In this document: piece after piece, positions 17,225 through 25,366 of the stretch
How positions within the stretch are numbered: the first letter of the stretch is position 1
Layout of the letters: the number at the start of each line of letters is the position of its first letter
Assembly (NCBI GenBank): GCA_026988155.1
Contig: JALSLW010000090.1
Coordinates: 1-35,509, forward strand
Source of the DNA: Methylomonas sp.
Lineage (GTDB): Bacteria > Pseudomonadota > Gammaproteobacteria > Methylococcales > Methylomonadaceae
DNA length: 35,509 bases
Reading direction: 5' to 3'
The notes under the pieces: model-generated
Database searches by the model: none
Seen by the model: only the letters and a program-made list of their open reading frames with translations
Told to the model about the DNA's origin: nothing
Made by a program: the position numbers and the translations under genes

Positions 17225-17432
17225 GCTTAGCAAGTCCTTCTGTATCTGGCAATTGATCGCCCAGCAAAAACCAGATTAGCTGAGTGTCCTGTAGCTCCAA
17301 AAGCTCTCTAAATAAAGCCTGCTCTTCGTTAGCAACCTGATTATAAGAAGTCACCAAATAATTCTCTAGCAGAGAGTCTAATTCCTTTGTCCCTCTTCGA
17401 CAATGCCACTTTAATTTAGCAATAGATTCCAT
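17190..17432 (-). CDS. sdhE: Succinate dehydrogenase assembly factor SdhE (FAD assembly)
   Basis: Small soluble protein that helps covalent attachment of FAD to SdhA; it was also described as CptB/YgfY. The 80 residues include W-H-C-R-R-G-T-K-E-L-D, the conserved RGxxE motif needed for flavinylation, and F-R-E-L-L-E-L-Q-D-T-Q-L-I-W-F-L-L-G. It lies just after the sdhCDAB operon but beyond a strong terminator, so it likely has its own promoter. Its 3' end overlaps ygfX. The genomic pairing with sdh and ygfX supports the call. Confidence 0.93.
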   Translation of the reverse strand: MESIAKLKWHCRRGTKELDSLLENYLVTSYNQVANEEQALFRELLELQDTQLIWFLLGDQLPDTEGLAKLVKKIRNNSDL

Positions 17433-17520
17433 TTGATATTTTGTACAGGAAATATTTTTCCAGAATTAATAGCTAGCACTCTGGCAACTCGGCTTTAATT
17501 GATTATTCTCTGAGAACTAT

Positions 17521-17548
17521 AAAAAAGAGACAAGGCAATCCTGTCTCT
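17521..17548 (-). terminator. Rho-independent terminator of sdhCDAB
   Basis: On the minus strand AGAGACAGG and CCTTGTCTCT pair across a short loop (17548 to 17526) and are followed by six T (17526-17521). It lies about 15 bp after the sdhB stop. Confidence 0.9.
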
Positions 17549-17564
17549 ATCCATTAGCAAAAAA

Positions 17565-18347
17565 TCAACCTTGCTGACGAACAGCCATCAGCTTTTTAAT
17601 ATCTGCAATAGCTTTTGCCGGATTGAGCCCTTTTGGACAGGTGTCTGTACAGCTCATAATGGTATGGCAACGATATAGCTTGTAAGGATCTTCAAGCTCA
17701 TCCAGGCGCTCACCTGCATTTTCATCTCTGCTGTCTTCAAGCCATCGGGCAGCCTGCAATAAAACTGCCGGCCCTAAATACTTGTCACTATTCCACCAAT
17801 AGCTTGGACAACTGGTAGAACAGCAGGCACAAAGCACGCATTCATACAGCCCATCCAGTTTTTTTCGCTCCTCTTTGCTTTGCAGTCTTTCACGGTCAGG
17901 CGCCGCTGTCTGTGTTTCAATCCATGGCTTAATAGAGGCATATTGGGCATAAAAATTAGTCATATCAGCAACTAAATCTTTAATGACATCCATATGCGGA
18001 AGAGGAAATATTTTTATAGTACCTTCATATTCTTCTATTGCCTTGGTACAGACGAGCGTGTTTTTACCATTGACATTCATTGCACAGGAACCACAGACAC
18101 CTTCTCTGCAAGAACGTCTAAAAGCTAGCGTGGCATCAATTTCATTCTTGATTTTTAATACAGCATCCAAAATCATTGGACCACAGCTGTCTAAATCAAT
18201 ATGAAAAATATCAATCCGAGGGTTTTCGCCCGTATCTGGATTCCAGCGGTATACTTCAAAACGCTTTACTCTCGCTGCATTTTTTGGTGCAGAAAATTCT
18301 TTACCTTTTTGCAGTTTTGAGTTTTTAGGCAAGGCAAATTCAACCAT
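17565..18347 (-). CDS. sdhB: Succinate dehydrogenase iron-sulfur subunit
   Basis: Carries the three Fe-S clusters that pass electrons from FAD in SdhA to ubiquinone in complex II. The 260 residues show the 2Fe-2S ligands C-R-E-G-V-C-G-S-C with a later Cys, the 4Fe-4S group [12 protein letters not shown], and the 3Fe-4S group C-H-T-I-M-S-C and C-P-K-G-L-N-P. The N-terminus is about 20 residues longer than in E. coli SdhB (238). The ATG overlaps the sdhA stop by one base (TAATG). It is the last gene of sdhCDAB and is followed by a terminator. Confidence 0.98.
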   Translation of the reverse strand: MVEFALPKNSKLQKGKEFSAPKNAARVKRFEVYRWNPDTGENPRIDIFHIDLDSCGPMILDAVLKIKNEIDATLAFRRSCREGVCGSCAMNVNGKNTLVCTKAIEEYEGTIKIFPLPHMDVIKDLVADMTNFYAQYASIKPWIETQTAAPDRERLQSKEERKKLDGLYECVLCACCSTSCPSYWWNSDKYLGPAVLLQAARWLEDSRDENAGERLDELEDPYKLYRCHTIMSCTDTCPKGLNPAKAIADIKKLMAVRQQG

Positions 18348-20131
18348 TAGTAGACCCTCTTTTTAGGTGGAATAACTTCAACTTCGTCGGATAGGGTATA
18401 CATATGTACAGGTCTATAATCAATCTTCACTTTATCATCCGTTAGCCACAGCAAGGTATGTTTCATCCAGTTTTTATCATCGCGGTCAGGATAGTCTTCC
18501 CTGGCATGCCCACCTCGGCTTTCTTTTCTGTTTTCTGCCGCTTTAATAGTTACATAAGCCTGATCCAGCAAATTATCCAGTTCCAGGGTTTCTACCAAAT
18601 CCGTATTCCAGATAAGCGAAGAGTCCTCTACTTTAACATTGGCAAAAGATGCCCTCACATTTTCCATGGCCACAACCCCTTCCTTCAAGACATCACCTGT
18701 TCTATAGACAGAGGCATGGTTTTGCATGGTTTTTTGCATTTTTAAGCGAATATCAGCAGAGGTTTCACTGCCTTTGGCATATCGAATACGATCAAACCGT
18801 GCTAAAGCTTTGTCACAGGCATCTTTTTTCAATGGCTTATGTGACATGCCCGGCTTAATCAATTCAGCACAGCGTTTAGCCGCTGAGCGCCCAAAAACGA
18901 TCAGATCCAGCAATGAATTTGAACCCAACCGATTCGCCCCATGTACAGAAACACAGGCAGATTCACCGATAGCCATTAGTCCAGGTACCACACTATCTGG
19001 ATTGCCCTCTTTCAAGGTCACTACTTCTGCATTATAGTTAGTTGGAATCCCCCCCATGTTGTAATGCACTGTCGGCAAAATGGGGATAGGCTCCTTAGTG
19101 ACATCTACATCGGCAAATATCTTGGCTGTTTCTGATATTCCAGGCAGCCGTTCCTTGGTAATTTCTGGGTCAAGATGTTCAATATGCAAATAGGCATGGT
19201 CTTTTTCAGGACCTACTCCGCGCCCCTCTCTAATTTCCAATGTAATTGCCCGACTGACCACATCCCGCGAAGCCAAATCTTTAGCATTAGGAGCATAACG
19301 CTCCATAAATCGCTCGCCTTCTGAATTGGTCAAATAGCCGCCTTCTCCCCGAACGCCTTCTGTTATCAAACAGCCAGCACCATAAATTCCTGTGGGATGA
19401 AACTGTACAAACTCCATATCCTGCAAAGCTAATCCTGCACGCAATGCCATGGCATTGCCATCTCCCGTTACTGTATGCGCGGATGTACAGGAAAAATAGC
19501 AGCGCCCATAGCCTCCGGTTGCCAATACTGTTGAATGGGCGCGAAACGAATGCAATGAGCCGTCATCCAGACACCAAGCTAAAACACCTTTACACTCACC
19601 CTCTTCCATAATCAGATCAAGTGCGATATATTCAACAAAAAATTCAGCCTGATGCTTCAGCGCCTGCTGATAAAGCGTATGTAAAATCGCATGCCCCGTT
19701 ACATCAGCGGCCGCACAGGTTCGTTGCGCAGTGCCTTCACCAAAGTTGGTGGTCATGCCTCCAAAAGCACGCTGATAAATCTTGCCATCTTCGGTACGGG
19801 AAAAAGGCACACCATAATGTTCAAGCTCGATAATGGCAGGAATAGCTTCTCGGCACATGTATTCAATGGCATCCTGGTCACCAAGCCAGTCTGAACCTTT
19901 AACGGTATCATACATATGCCAGCGCCAGTCATCTTCTCCCATATTACCTAAGGCAGCACTGATTCCGCCCTGTGCAGCAACAGTATGGCTTCGCGTAGGG
20001 AAAACTTTAGTGATGCAGGCTGTTTTTAAACCTTTTTCCGCCATCCCAAAAGTTGCCCGCAAACCGGCACCGCCAGCACCAACAACAATAGTATCGTACT
20101 CATGTTCTATTATTTTGTAATCTGTTGACAT
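18347..20131 (-). CDS. sdhA: Succinate dehydrogenase flavoprotein subunit
   Basis: Oxidises succinate to fumarate with covalently bound FAD, facing the cytoplasm. The 594 residues start with the dinucleotide-binding [10 protein letters not shown], followed by [11 protein letters not shown], whose His is the FAD attachment site. [24 protein letters not shown] (catalytic Arg region) and [13 protein letters not shown] follow. Length and motifs are standard. It starts 3 bp after the sdhD stop. SdhE for flavin attachment is encoded just downstream of sdhB. Confidence 0.99.
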   Translation of the reverse strand: MSTDYKIIEHEYDTIVVGAGGAGLRATFGMAEKGLKTACITKVFPTRSHTVAAQGGISAALGNMGEDDWRWHMYDTVKGSDWLGDQDAIEYMCREAIPAIIELEHYGVPFSRTEDGKIYQRAFGGMTTNFGEGTAQRTCAAADVTGHAILHTLYQQALKHQAEFFVEYIALDLIMEEGECKGVLAWCLDDGSLHSFRAHSTVLATGGYGRCYFSCTSAHTVTGDGNAMALRAGLALQDMEFVQFHPTGIYGAGCLITEGVRGEGGYLTNSEGERFMERYAPNAKDLASRDVVSRAITLEIREGRGVGPEKDHAYLHIEHLDPEITKERLPGISETAKIFADVDVTKEPIPILPTVHYNMGGIPTNYNAEVVTLKEGNPDSVVPGLMAIGESACVSVHGANRLGSNSLLDLIVFGRSAAKRCAELIKPGMSHKPLKKDACDKALARFDRIRYAKGSETSADIRLKMQKTMQNHASVYRTGDVLKEGVVAMENVRASFANVKVEDSSLIWNTDLVETLELDNLLDQAYVTIKAAENRKESRGGHAREDYPDRDDKNWMKHTLLWLTDDKVKIDYRPVHMYTLSDEVEVIPPKKRVY

Positions 20132-20134
20132 ATC

Positions 20135-20515
20135 CTATCCAATCATGGAGATTTTAAAAATAGCGACGATTGCAGCTAACCCAAAAAATAAAAAGGTTAA
20201 TTTCATCGCCCAAATTGAAGATATTTTAATCCATTCAGTATGCACATAATCTTCAATAACCACCTGCAAACCTAATGCAGCATGGTAAAAGGCAGCAATA
20301 ACCCAGACGACAGCCAAAGTTGTATCTAAAGGGCCTGACAGCCAGATGATAATATCCTGGTGGGTCGCATTTAAAAGCTGTTGAGTAAACGAAACCATCC
20401 ACAGTGATAGAGGAATTAGAGTAATAGCCGTTATTCTTTGCATCCAGAAATGTCCTGTACCGGCTTTTGCTGAACCGAGACCTCTGACTTTTGCTAAAGG
20501 TGTTTGATAATCCAT
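20135..20515 (-). CDS. sdhD: Succinate dehydrogenase membrane anchor subunit D
   Basis: One of two hydrophobic anchors that hold SdhAB at the inner membrane and form the haem b and ubiquinone site. The 126 residues have three membrane helices, starting near ITLIPLSLWMVSFTQQL. The F-Y-H-A-A-L-G-L-Q-V-V-I-E-D-Y-V-H segment carries the conserved His proposed as a haem ligand and the D-Y pair near the quinone site. The order sdhC-sdhD-sdhA-sdhB is standard. It lies 11 bp after sdhC. Confidence 0.95.
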   Translation of the reverse strand: MDYQTPLAKVRGLGSAKAGTGHFWMQRITAITLIPLSLWMVSFTQQLLNATHQDIIIWLSGPLDTTLAVVWVIAAFYHAALGLQVVIEDYVHTEWIKISSIWAMKLTFLFFGLAAIVAIFKISMIG

Positions 20516-20526
20516 AGTCTTGATGC

Positions 20527-20892
20527 CTAATAAAAAATGAGGGTTAAAACAAGAGATAATGCCAATTCTATAATTGCATTTCTATCCATATCATCTTTTT
20601 CAAACCCTTGCCCAACATCCCAGATCAGGTGTCTTATGCCATGGCACAGGTGAAAAAACAGTGCATAGATAAAAAACCAGATACCTATCCTTATGATGGT
20701 GTAGTCCAACATGGTTTGCAATTGCAAATAGGAGTCGTTGCCCTGCAATATAATAAAAAAGCTGGCGACATAAATAATAAGCCCCATTGCCAAAATCACT
20801 CCAGTCATACGATGAGTGATAGAAACAATGCCAGTTAAAGGCAGCCGATAAATCATTAAGTGCGGTGAAAGCGGTCTTTTATGTTTAATCAT
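20527..20892 (-). CDS. sdhC: Succinate dehydrogenase cytochrome b556 subunit
   Basis: Larger membrane anchor of complex II. The 121 residues show R-P-L-S-P-H-L-M-I-Y-R near the start (quinone-site region), S-I-T-H-R-M-T-G, and H-L-C-H-G-I-R-H-L-I-W-D with the haem-ligand His. Three transmembrane helices are predicted by eye. First gene of the operon; the 165-bp gap to the divergent ygfZ start must hold its promoter, for which only a modest TATGAT -10 is visible. Confidence 0.96.
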   Translation of the reverse strand: MIKHKRPLSPHLMIYRLPLTGIVSITHRMTGVILAMGLIIYVASFFIILQGNDSYLQLQTMLDYTIIRIGIWFFIYALFFHLCHGIRHLIWDVGQGFEKDDMDRNAIIELALSLVLTLIFY

Positions 20893-20968
20893 AATATTAT
20901 CTTACTTTTTGTGTGGCTTAACTTTACCCTCATCATACCCTGCTATGTGAGACGGTACCATTACTAAT

Positions 20969-21002
20969 CTGAATATAACCTGTTTCTTTTTCTGAATATA
21001 AT
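20969..21002 (+). promoter_or_regulatory. Direct repeats and -10 box upstream of ygfZ
   Basis: TCTGAATATAA occurs twice, at 20969-20979 and 20991-21001, 22 bp apart (about two helical turns). The second copy overlaps a perfect TATAAT at 20997-21002. This -10 predicts a start near 21009, which supports translation from 21058 rather than from the ATG at 21004. The repeats could be an operator in the shared sdhC/ygfZ region; no regulator is recognised. Confidence 0.45.
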
Positions 21003-21057
21003 CATGCTTATTCCCAATTGTAGTTATAATCCTTTTTTTTACAAAAATCATAAAACC

Positions 21058-22044
21058 ATGAATGCAGACTGGATTAAATTCTTAACCTCTAACAGTAACC
21101 TTTTGCCCAAAAGTTCAGATATAAAACTCTCCGGCAGTCAGGAATTACAAAATACTATGACTGCACCCGCTGATTTTTCCATACTAAAAGTCTCAGGAAC
21201 CGATGCCAGCAGTTTCTTACAGGGGCAGCTTACTTGCAATATCAGTGAGCTTACTGAAACAAACAGTTTTTTTACAGCGTTTTGCAATGCAAAAGGGAGA
21301 ACAGTTTGCACCCTTTTGATTATAAAAACAGGTGCTGATTTCTTATTAATTCTGCCCACTGAACTGTTCGGTAAAGTATCACAAAAAATGCAAATGTACA
21401 TTATGCGTTCTGAGGTACAGCTAAATAACGTGACGGATGAACTTTGTTTTATAGGTGTTAATGCACAAACTGCAAACACTCTGCCATCAATGCCTGAAAC
21501 AGATTTTGCAGTCGCTCAAAATAAACAGATTTTTATTAAATTTCCTTTGCATGGCAATCGCTATTTAGTTATTGCCTCGCCCAGCCAAGCCATTTCTTTG
21601 TGGACTGATTTAACAAAAACTGGTTTTACGCCATGCCATTCAAATAGCTGGGGGGAGCAGGATATTTTAGCTGGTATACCCTGGCTGACACAAGACTCTT
21701 CTGAGGAGTACATCCCTCAAATGTTAAATATTGACAAATTAGGCGGCATTAGCTTTAACAAAGGCTGCTACACAGGACAGGAAATTGTCGCTCGAACTCA
21801 TTATCTGGGAAAAGCAAAACGTGAACTATTTCTCGCTTATTGCGAAAATAACGCTGAAATAAACAGTCGCATCCAAATAAAGGCAAATAACAATGAACAA
21901 ACCATTGGAAAGATACTATCCTTAATAGCAAAAGATGGACATATCAAAATGTTAATCGTTATACCGTCAACTGATGCAGAGTTAAATGATCTTAGGCTCA
22001 ATAACTCCAATCAGGATAAAATCACCATCAAAGATTTTCGCTAA
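21058..22044 (+). CDS. ygfZ: Folate-dependent Fe-S cluster protein YgfZ
   Basis: GcvT-like protein that uses tetrahydrofolate to support synthesis or repair of certain 4Fe-4S enzymes. The diagnostic motif K-G-C-Y-T-G-Q-E is present near two thirds of the length, with S-F-L-Q-G-Q-L-T and D-I-L-A-G-I-P-W-L, typical of the family. From the ATG at 21058 (M-N-A-D-W-I-K-F-L) it has 328 residues and an N-terminus like other gammaproteobacterial YgfZ. The 18 extra codons from 21004 are rich in Phe/Asn/Tyr, lack a ribosome site and would begin upstream of the predicted transcription start. Fe-S neighbours (sdhB) fit the role. Confidence 0.92.
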   Translation: MNADWIKFLTSNSNLLPKSSDIKLSGSQELQNTMTAPADFSILKVSGTDASSFLQGQLTCNISELTETNSFFTAFCNAKGRTVCTLLIIKTGADFLLILPTELFGKVSQKMQMYIMRSEVQLNNVTDELCFIGVNAQTANTLPSMPETDFAVAQNKQIFIKFPLHGNRYLVIASPSQAISLWTDLTKTGFTPCHSNSWGEQDILAGIPWLTQDSSEEYIPQMLNIDKLGGISFNKGCYTGQEIVARTHYLGKAKRELFLAYCENNAEINSRIQIKANNNEQTIGKILSLIAKDGHIKMLIVIPSTDAELNDLRLNNSNQDKITIKDFR

Positions 22045-22071
22045 TAGATTTTCAAGAAAGGTTCATAAATA

Positions 22072-22914
22072 ATGCAATTTAAATCTGTCCAAGACTTTCT
22101 CGTGCACGTACAGAAAGAGCTTGATGAAAAGCGCCTAGTTTTACCTACTTTACCGGACGTTGCATTAAAAGTAAGAGATGCTGTTGCTAAAGGCGAGTCA
22201 ACCTCGCAAGAACTCGCCGATATGATTGTCACTGATGCAGCACTGTCAGCAAGGCTGATACAGGTTGCAAATAGCCCATTATACAGGGGGGCCCAGGAAG
22301 TCAAGAATATCCAGATGGCTGTTACGCGTTTAGGCAGTTCAACCATCAGGACGCTTATTACCAGTTTGGTAATGCAGCAAATGTTTACCCCCACTACTGA
22401 GCTTTTAAGCGACTATTTTAGAGAGACATGGCAGCAGGGTGTCAATGTATCATCTATCAGCCGCGCCCTGGCCTCGTTTGTTCCACACCTCAATCCTGAC
22501 GAAGCCATGCTGGCAGGCTTGATCCACCAAATAGGAAAACTTCCCATCCTGATGCTAGTTGAAAATATTCCTGAATTTAAGAATAGCCCATCAAGACTAA
22601 ATAAATTGCTTGAAAAGGCTCATCCGCCGATTGGGAAAATCATCATGGAGACATGGGATTTCCCTGAAGAATTAAAGCTTGTTGCCTCTGAATATGTTGA
22701 TTTTCAAAGGGAGTCTGGCGACAAAGCTGATTATGTAGATATAGTACAGGTAGCCTTTCTGCAAAGCATTGCAGGAACCGACCATCCGGCCTGCAGAGTA
22801 GATTGGAATACAGTCCCTTCTTTTGCCAAGCTAGGACTTGAGTCTGATGCTGAGATCCTTGAAATTGAGGGCGTTTCGGAAGAAATAGAAATGGCTCATG
22901 CTATGCTGTTTTGA
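22072..22914 (+). CDS. HDOD domain signalling protein
   Basis: 280-residue single-domain HDOD protein: R-L-V-L-P-T-L-P-D-V-A-L-K-V, then D-A-A-L-S-A-R-L-I-Q-V-A-N-S-P-L-Y-R-G and A-V-T-R-L-G-S-S-T-I-R-T-L, and G-L-I-H-Q-I-G-K-L-P near the former HD site. It is distinct from the HDOD protein at 15927-16787; they share only the family pattern. AGAAAGG lies seven bases before the ATG. It follows ygfZ by 27 bp on the same strand and is probably co-transcribed. HDOD proteins often act in c-di-GMP-linked or chemotaxis-like circuits; its own role is unknown. Confidence 0.92.
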   Translation: MQFKSVQDFLVHVQKELDEKRLVLPTLPDVALKVRDAVAKGESTSQELADMIVTDAALSARLIQVANSPLYRGAQEVKNIQMAVTRLGSSTIRTLITSLVMQQMFTPTTELLSDYFRETWQQGVNVSSISRALASFVPHLNPDEAMLAGLIHQIGKLPILMLVENIPEFKNSPSRLNKLLEKAHPPIGKIIMETWDFPEELKLVASEYVDFQRESGDKADYVDIVQVAFLQSIAGTDHPACRVDWNTVPSFAKLGLESDAEILEIEGVSEEIEMAHAMLF

Positions 22915-22935
22915 TAAGGGCACTCATTTTTTTAA

Positions 22936-23745
22936 TTAAGTGGTTTCAAACTGAATATTTTCAGCACCGTTCAAAACCATAAAATGTTTCCCTTTAGCTC
23001 TGGAAACCAGGGTAACTCCGGACTGCTTTGCCATATCAAGCCCCATTTGGGTTGCCCCTGAGCGCGATAATAAAATTGGGATACCCATTTGAGCCACTTT
23101 AATGACCATCTCGGAAGTCAGCCGTCCTGTCGTATAAAAAATTTTATCTTTGCCTGAAATATCATTCAGCCACATATAACCGGCGATTGAATCGACCGCA
23201 TTGTGCCTGCCTACATCCTCTACAAAAAAATCAATATGACTGCCCGTACATAATGCACAGCCATGGACTGCACCAGCCTTTTTATACACCTCATTATGAT
23301 GCTTTAATGAATCTAGCAATTGATAGATTACCGTTTGTCCGATGGCTAATTTAGGCACCCTAATGTCTTTTAGCTTATCCATTAGCCGGCCAAAAACAGT
23401 TCCCTGTCCACAGCCAGTTGTCACCGTTCTCTGCTCCATCTGTTTAGAAAAATCTGCGGATTGATGTCTGGTAACCACTGCCACTGCTTCTGTTTCCCAA
23501 TCCACTTGGACGATTTTAACTTCATCAACCGTTTCAAAAAAACCCTGATTTTTTAAATACCCCAAAGTTAATAATTCAGGGTGCGTTCCCATGGTCATTA
23601 ATGTGACAATTTCCTGCTTATCCACATAAAGGCTTAAGGCTCTTTCCCCAACCAGTTCAACTTCTCTTTCGTTGCCCAGCTCATCAACTGCAACAACAGT
23701 TTTAGAAAAGGATAAACCTGCATCTGATATTTCAGGTTTACTCAT
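22936..23745 (-). CDS. fdhD: Formate dehydrogenase sulfurtransferase FdhD
   Basis: Passes sulfur from a cysteine desulfurase to the Mo or W bis-MGD cofactor of formate dehydrogenase, which is required for its activity. The 269 residues show R-T-V-T-T-G-C-G-Q-G around Cys112, equal to the first of the two Cys in the E. coli CxxC; the second is Gly here. Other family segments are DVGRHNAVD and S-E-M-V-I-K-V-A-Q-M-G-I-P-I-L-L-S-R-S-G. The gene overlaps mobA by 8 bp, so both maturation steps are co-expressed. The formate dehydrogenase served is encoded at 28.8-33.3 kb. Confidence 0.95.
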   Translation of the reverse strand: MSKPEISDAGLSFSKTVVAVDELGNEREVELVGERALSLYVDKQEIVTLMTMGTHPELLTLGYLKNQGFFETVDEVKIVQVDWETEAVAVVTRHQSADFSKQMEQRTVTTGCGQGTVFGRLMDKLKDIRVPKLAIGQTVIYQLLDSLKHHNEVYKKAGAVHGCALCTGSHIDFFVEDVGRHNAVDSIAGYMWLNDISGKDKIFYTTGRLTSEMVIKVAQMGIPILLSRSGATQMGLDMAKQSGVTLVSRAKGKHFMVLNGAENIQFETT

Positions 23746-24334
23746 TTCTGTTTTTCTCCAGTATTTTCAATTCCGATAACGTATTAATATTTAAAAAGAC
23801 CTCAGCACTTTGACTAAAATCAACTTTAAGCAATTTATGCTGCTCTAGCCACAAATCAATTTTACGGTTTCCCTGCTGCAAATATTTTGTTAGGCTAGCC
23901 TGCAAAGATGTTTTTAAGGCTAAAAAAACTGGATGGATTCGCATTCCATCAAAAGCAACGGCAATTTCAGCCTTATTTTCGGTCAATGCATCTATTAATT
24001 TTTTTAGATGCTCGGGTTTTATTAATGGTGAATCACAGGGCATAACACATAAAATATCTGTATCGGCATGCAACATGGCAGAAAGTACGCCAGCAAGGGG
24101 ACCATCAAAAGTATCTGTCTGATCAGAAATAACCTGATAGCCAAATTCAGCATAATCAGAAATATTGCGATTGGCGTTGATAAGAACTGGTGAAGCAACC
24201 TGTGACATGACATCAACGGCATAACTGATCATAGGTCTGTTATGATATTCAATTAAGCCTTTATCCTGTTTATTCATTCGGCGAGCCAACCCGCCGGCCA
24301 ATACAACACCTGTCACTTTATTTTGCTTTTTCAT
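23738..24334 (-). CDS. mobA: Molybdenum cofactor guanylyltransferase
   Basis: Links GMP to molybdopterin to form the MGD cofactor used by formate dehydrogenase and related enzymes. The 198 residues start with the nucleotide-binding G-V-V-L-A-G-G-L-A-R-R-M followed by D-K-G-L-I-E-Y, then V-I-S-D-Q-T-D-T-F-D-G-P-L-A-G-V-L-S and C-V-M-P-C-D-S-P-L, all MobA hallmarks. Only the ATG at 24334 leaves a normal N-terminus. One base separates its start codon from that of the divergent DUF302 gene, so its promoter must lie within the neighbour's coding sequence. Confidence 0.95.
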   Translation of the reverse strand: MKKQNKVTGVVLAGGLARRMNKQDKGLIEYHNRPMISYAVDVMSQVASPVLINANRNISDYAEFGYQVISDQTDTFDGPLAGVLSAMLHADTDILCVMPCDSPLIKPEHLKKLIDALTENKAEIAVAFDGMRIHPVFLALKTSLQASLTKYLQQGNRKIDLWLEQHKLLKVDFSQSAEVFLNINTLSELKILEKNRNE

Positions 24335-24335
24335 T

Positions 24336-24800
24336 ATGCTAATTAGATTATTTGGATTGCTAATTTTACTCTCTATTTCGGCCTGTGCATCTCAATCACA
24401 GCAGATAAGCAGTCAAACTATTCGCTATTATCAAACCGAAACGCAAAAACCCTATGATGACGTGCTGGCAGAACTGGAAATTGCCATTGCAGAACATAAT
24501 TTTCGTATTACCGGACATAGCAGAGTGGGGAAAGTCATTAGAGAAAGAGGAACAAAAGGCTTCCCGAACTATGATACTTTACAGTTTTGCAATTTAACCC
24601 ATGCAAAAACATTATTGCTTATGTCCCCTCATGCAGTCAGTTATATGCCCTGCAATATTGTAACCTATGACTTTGAAGGGAAAACAGTAATAAAAACACA
24701 CTTATTGCCTACTGATACTGATAATGAATCGCTTAACAATTTTTCTGAAAAAATGAACAATGTCCTTAAACAGATTGTCGATTTTGCTGCGGAAGAATAA
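24336..24800 (+). CDS. DUF302 domain lipoprotein
   Basis: 154 residues. The N-terminus is a lipoprotein signal (L-L-I-L-L-S-I-S-A-C, lipid-bearing Cys near residue 17), so the protein should sit on a membrane facing the periplasm. The rest resembles a DUF302 domain: P-Y-D-D-V-L-A-E-L-E-I-A-I-A, then N-F-R-I-T-G-H, and FCNLTHAKTLLL with M-P-C-N-I-V-T-Y. DUF302 proteins have an alpha/beta fold and no established function. The start lies one base from that of mobA on the other strand, with no ribosome site visible. Confidence 0.85.
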   Translation: MLIRLFGLLILLSISACASQSQQISSQTIRYYQTETQKPYDDVLAELEIAIAEHNFRITGHSRVGKVIRERGTKGFPNYDTLQFCNLTHAKTLLLMSPHAVSYMPCNIVTYDFEGKTVIKTHLLPTDTDNESLNNFSEKMNNVLKQIVDFAAEE

Positions 24801-24868
24801 AATATCTCATTCGCTACAGCTTTAGAACCAATTTTTCACACTCTTTACTTAATGGAAAAACTAACCAG

Positions 24869-25261
24869 ATGAACAAAAAAACACTTCTATCCATCAGTCT
24901 ATCAGCTTTTATAGCTGGCTGTGCAACTTCGCCTGTACCTGAAGAATCTGCTGAAATAGCCAAGGTTAATGACTACCCAACCCGAGACCGAGTTGAATAT
25001 GTTTTTAACTGCATTGCAAAACATGGGGGGTTAGGTGGCAGTAAAGCCTATATCAATCAATATGCCTGTGGCTGCAAGATTGATAAAATTGCAGAAAAGC
25101 TGACCTTTGAAGAATATGAAAGTGCGAGAACTTTTTCTTATTTAAAGAAAACACCGGGGGAAAATGGTGCCGCTTTTCGTGACCCCAAACAGTCGAAAGA
25201 TTTAAGAACCCGGCTTAAAGAAGCAGAGGCTTATGCTGAATCGCAATGTTTTGTGATGTAA
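24869..25261 (+). CDS. Small Cys-containing lipoprotein, function unknown
   Basis: 130 residues with a clear lipobox (S-A-F-I-A-G-C, Cys18). The mature part has Cys48, a C-G-C pair at 67-69 and Cys127 next to the C-terminus, with R-V-E-Y-V-F-N-C-I-A-K-H-G-G between. The four Cys could form two periplasmic disulfides or bind a metal. Acidic and basic helical text fills the second half. No named family is recognised. It is convergent with the metallohydrolase/SoxYZ genes and might serve the periplasmic methanol/quinoprotein system, but that is only a guess from position. Confidence 0.8.
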   Translation: MNKKTLLSISLSAFIAGCATSPVPEESAEIAKVNDYPTRDRVEYVFNCIAKHGGLGGSKAYINQYACGCKIDKIAEKLTFEEYESARTFSYLKKTPGENGAAFRDPKQSKDLRTRLKEAEAYAESQCFVM

Positions 25262-25275
25262 ATTACAATACAAAT

Positions 25276-25312
25276 AAAAAAGGGTTCATATCACACAGAT
25301 ATGAACCCTTTA
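25276..25312. terminator. Bidirectional terminator
   Basis: A perfect 14-bp stem (25279-25292 with 25298-25311) around a 5-nt loop. On the minus strand it ends in TTTTTT (25281-25276), a strong terminator for the 25367-25774 gene; on the plus strand it ends in TTTAT and can stop the lipoprotein gene. The two genes converge on it. Confidence 0.9.
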
Positions 25313-25366
25313 TAATGAGAAACATTTTAAAACATCTCTACATCTTAACTAAAACAAAAGCATTGC

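Noticed and set aside
16784-17432. Toxin-antitoxin pair CptAB
   Set aside because: The products match SdhE (flavin assembly, RGxxE motif) and its membrane partner YgfX next to sdh genes; the toxin-antitoxin reading is not needed.
21004-21057. Upstream start of ygfZ at 21004
   Set aside because: The predicted transcription start from the TATAAT at 20997-21002 falls after this ATG, and the extra residues are not family-like.
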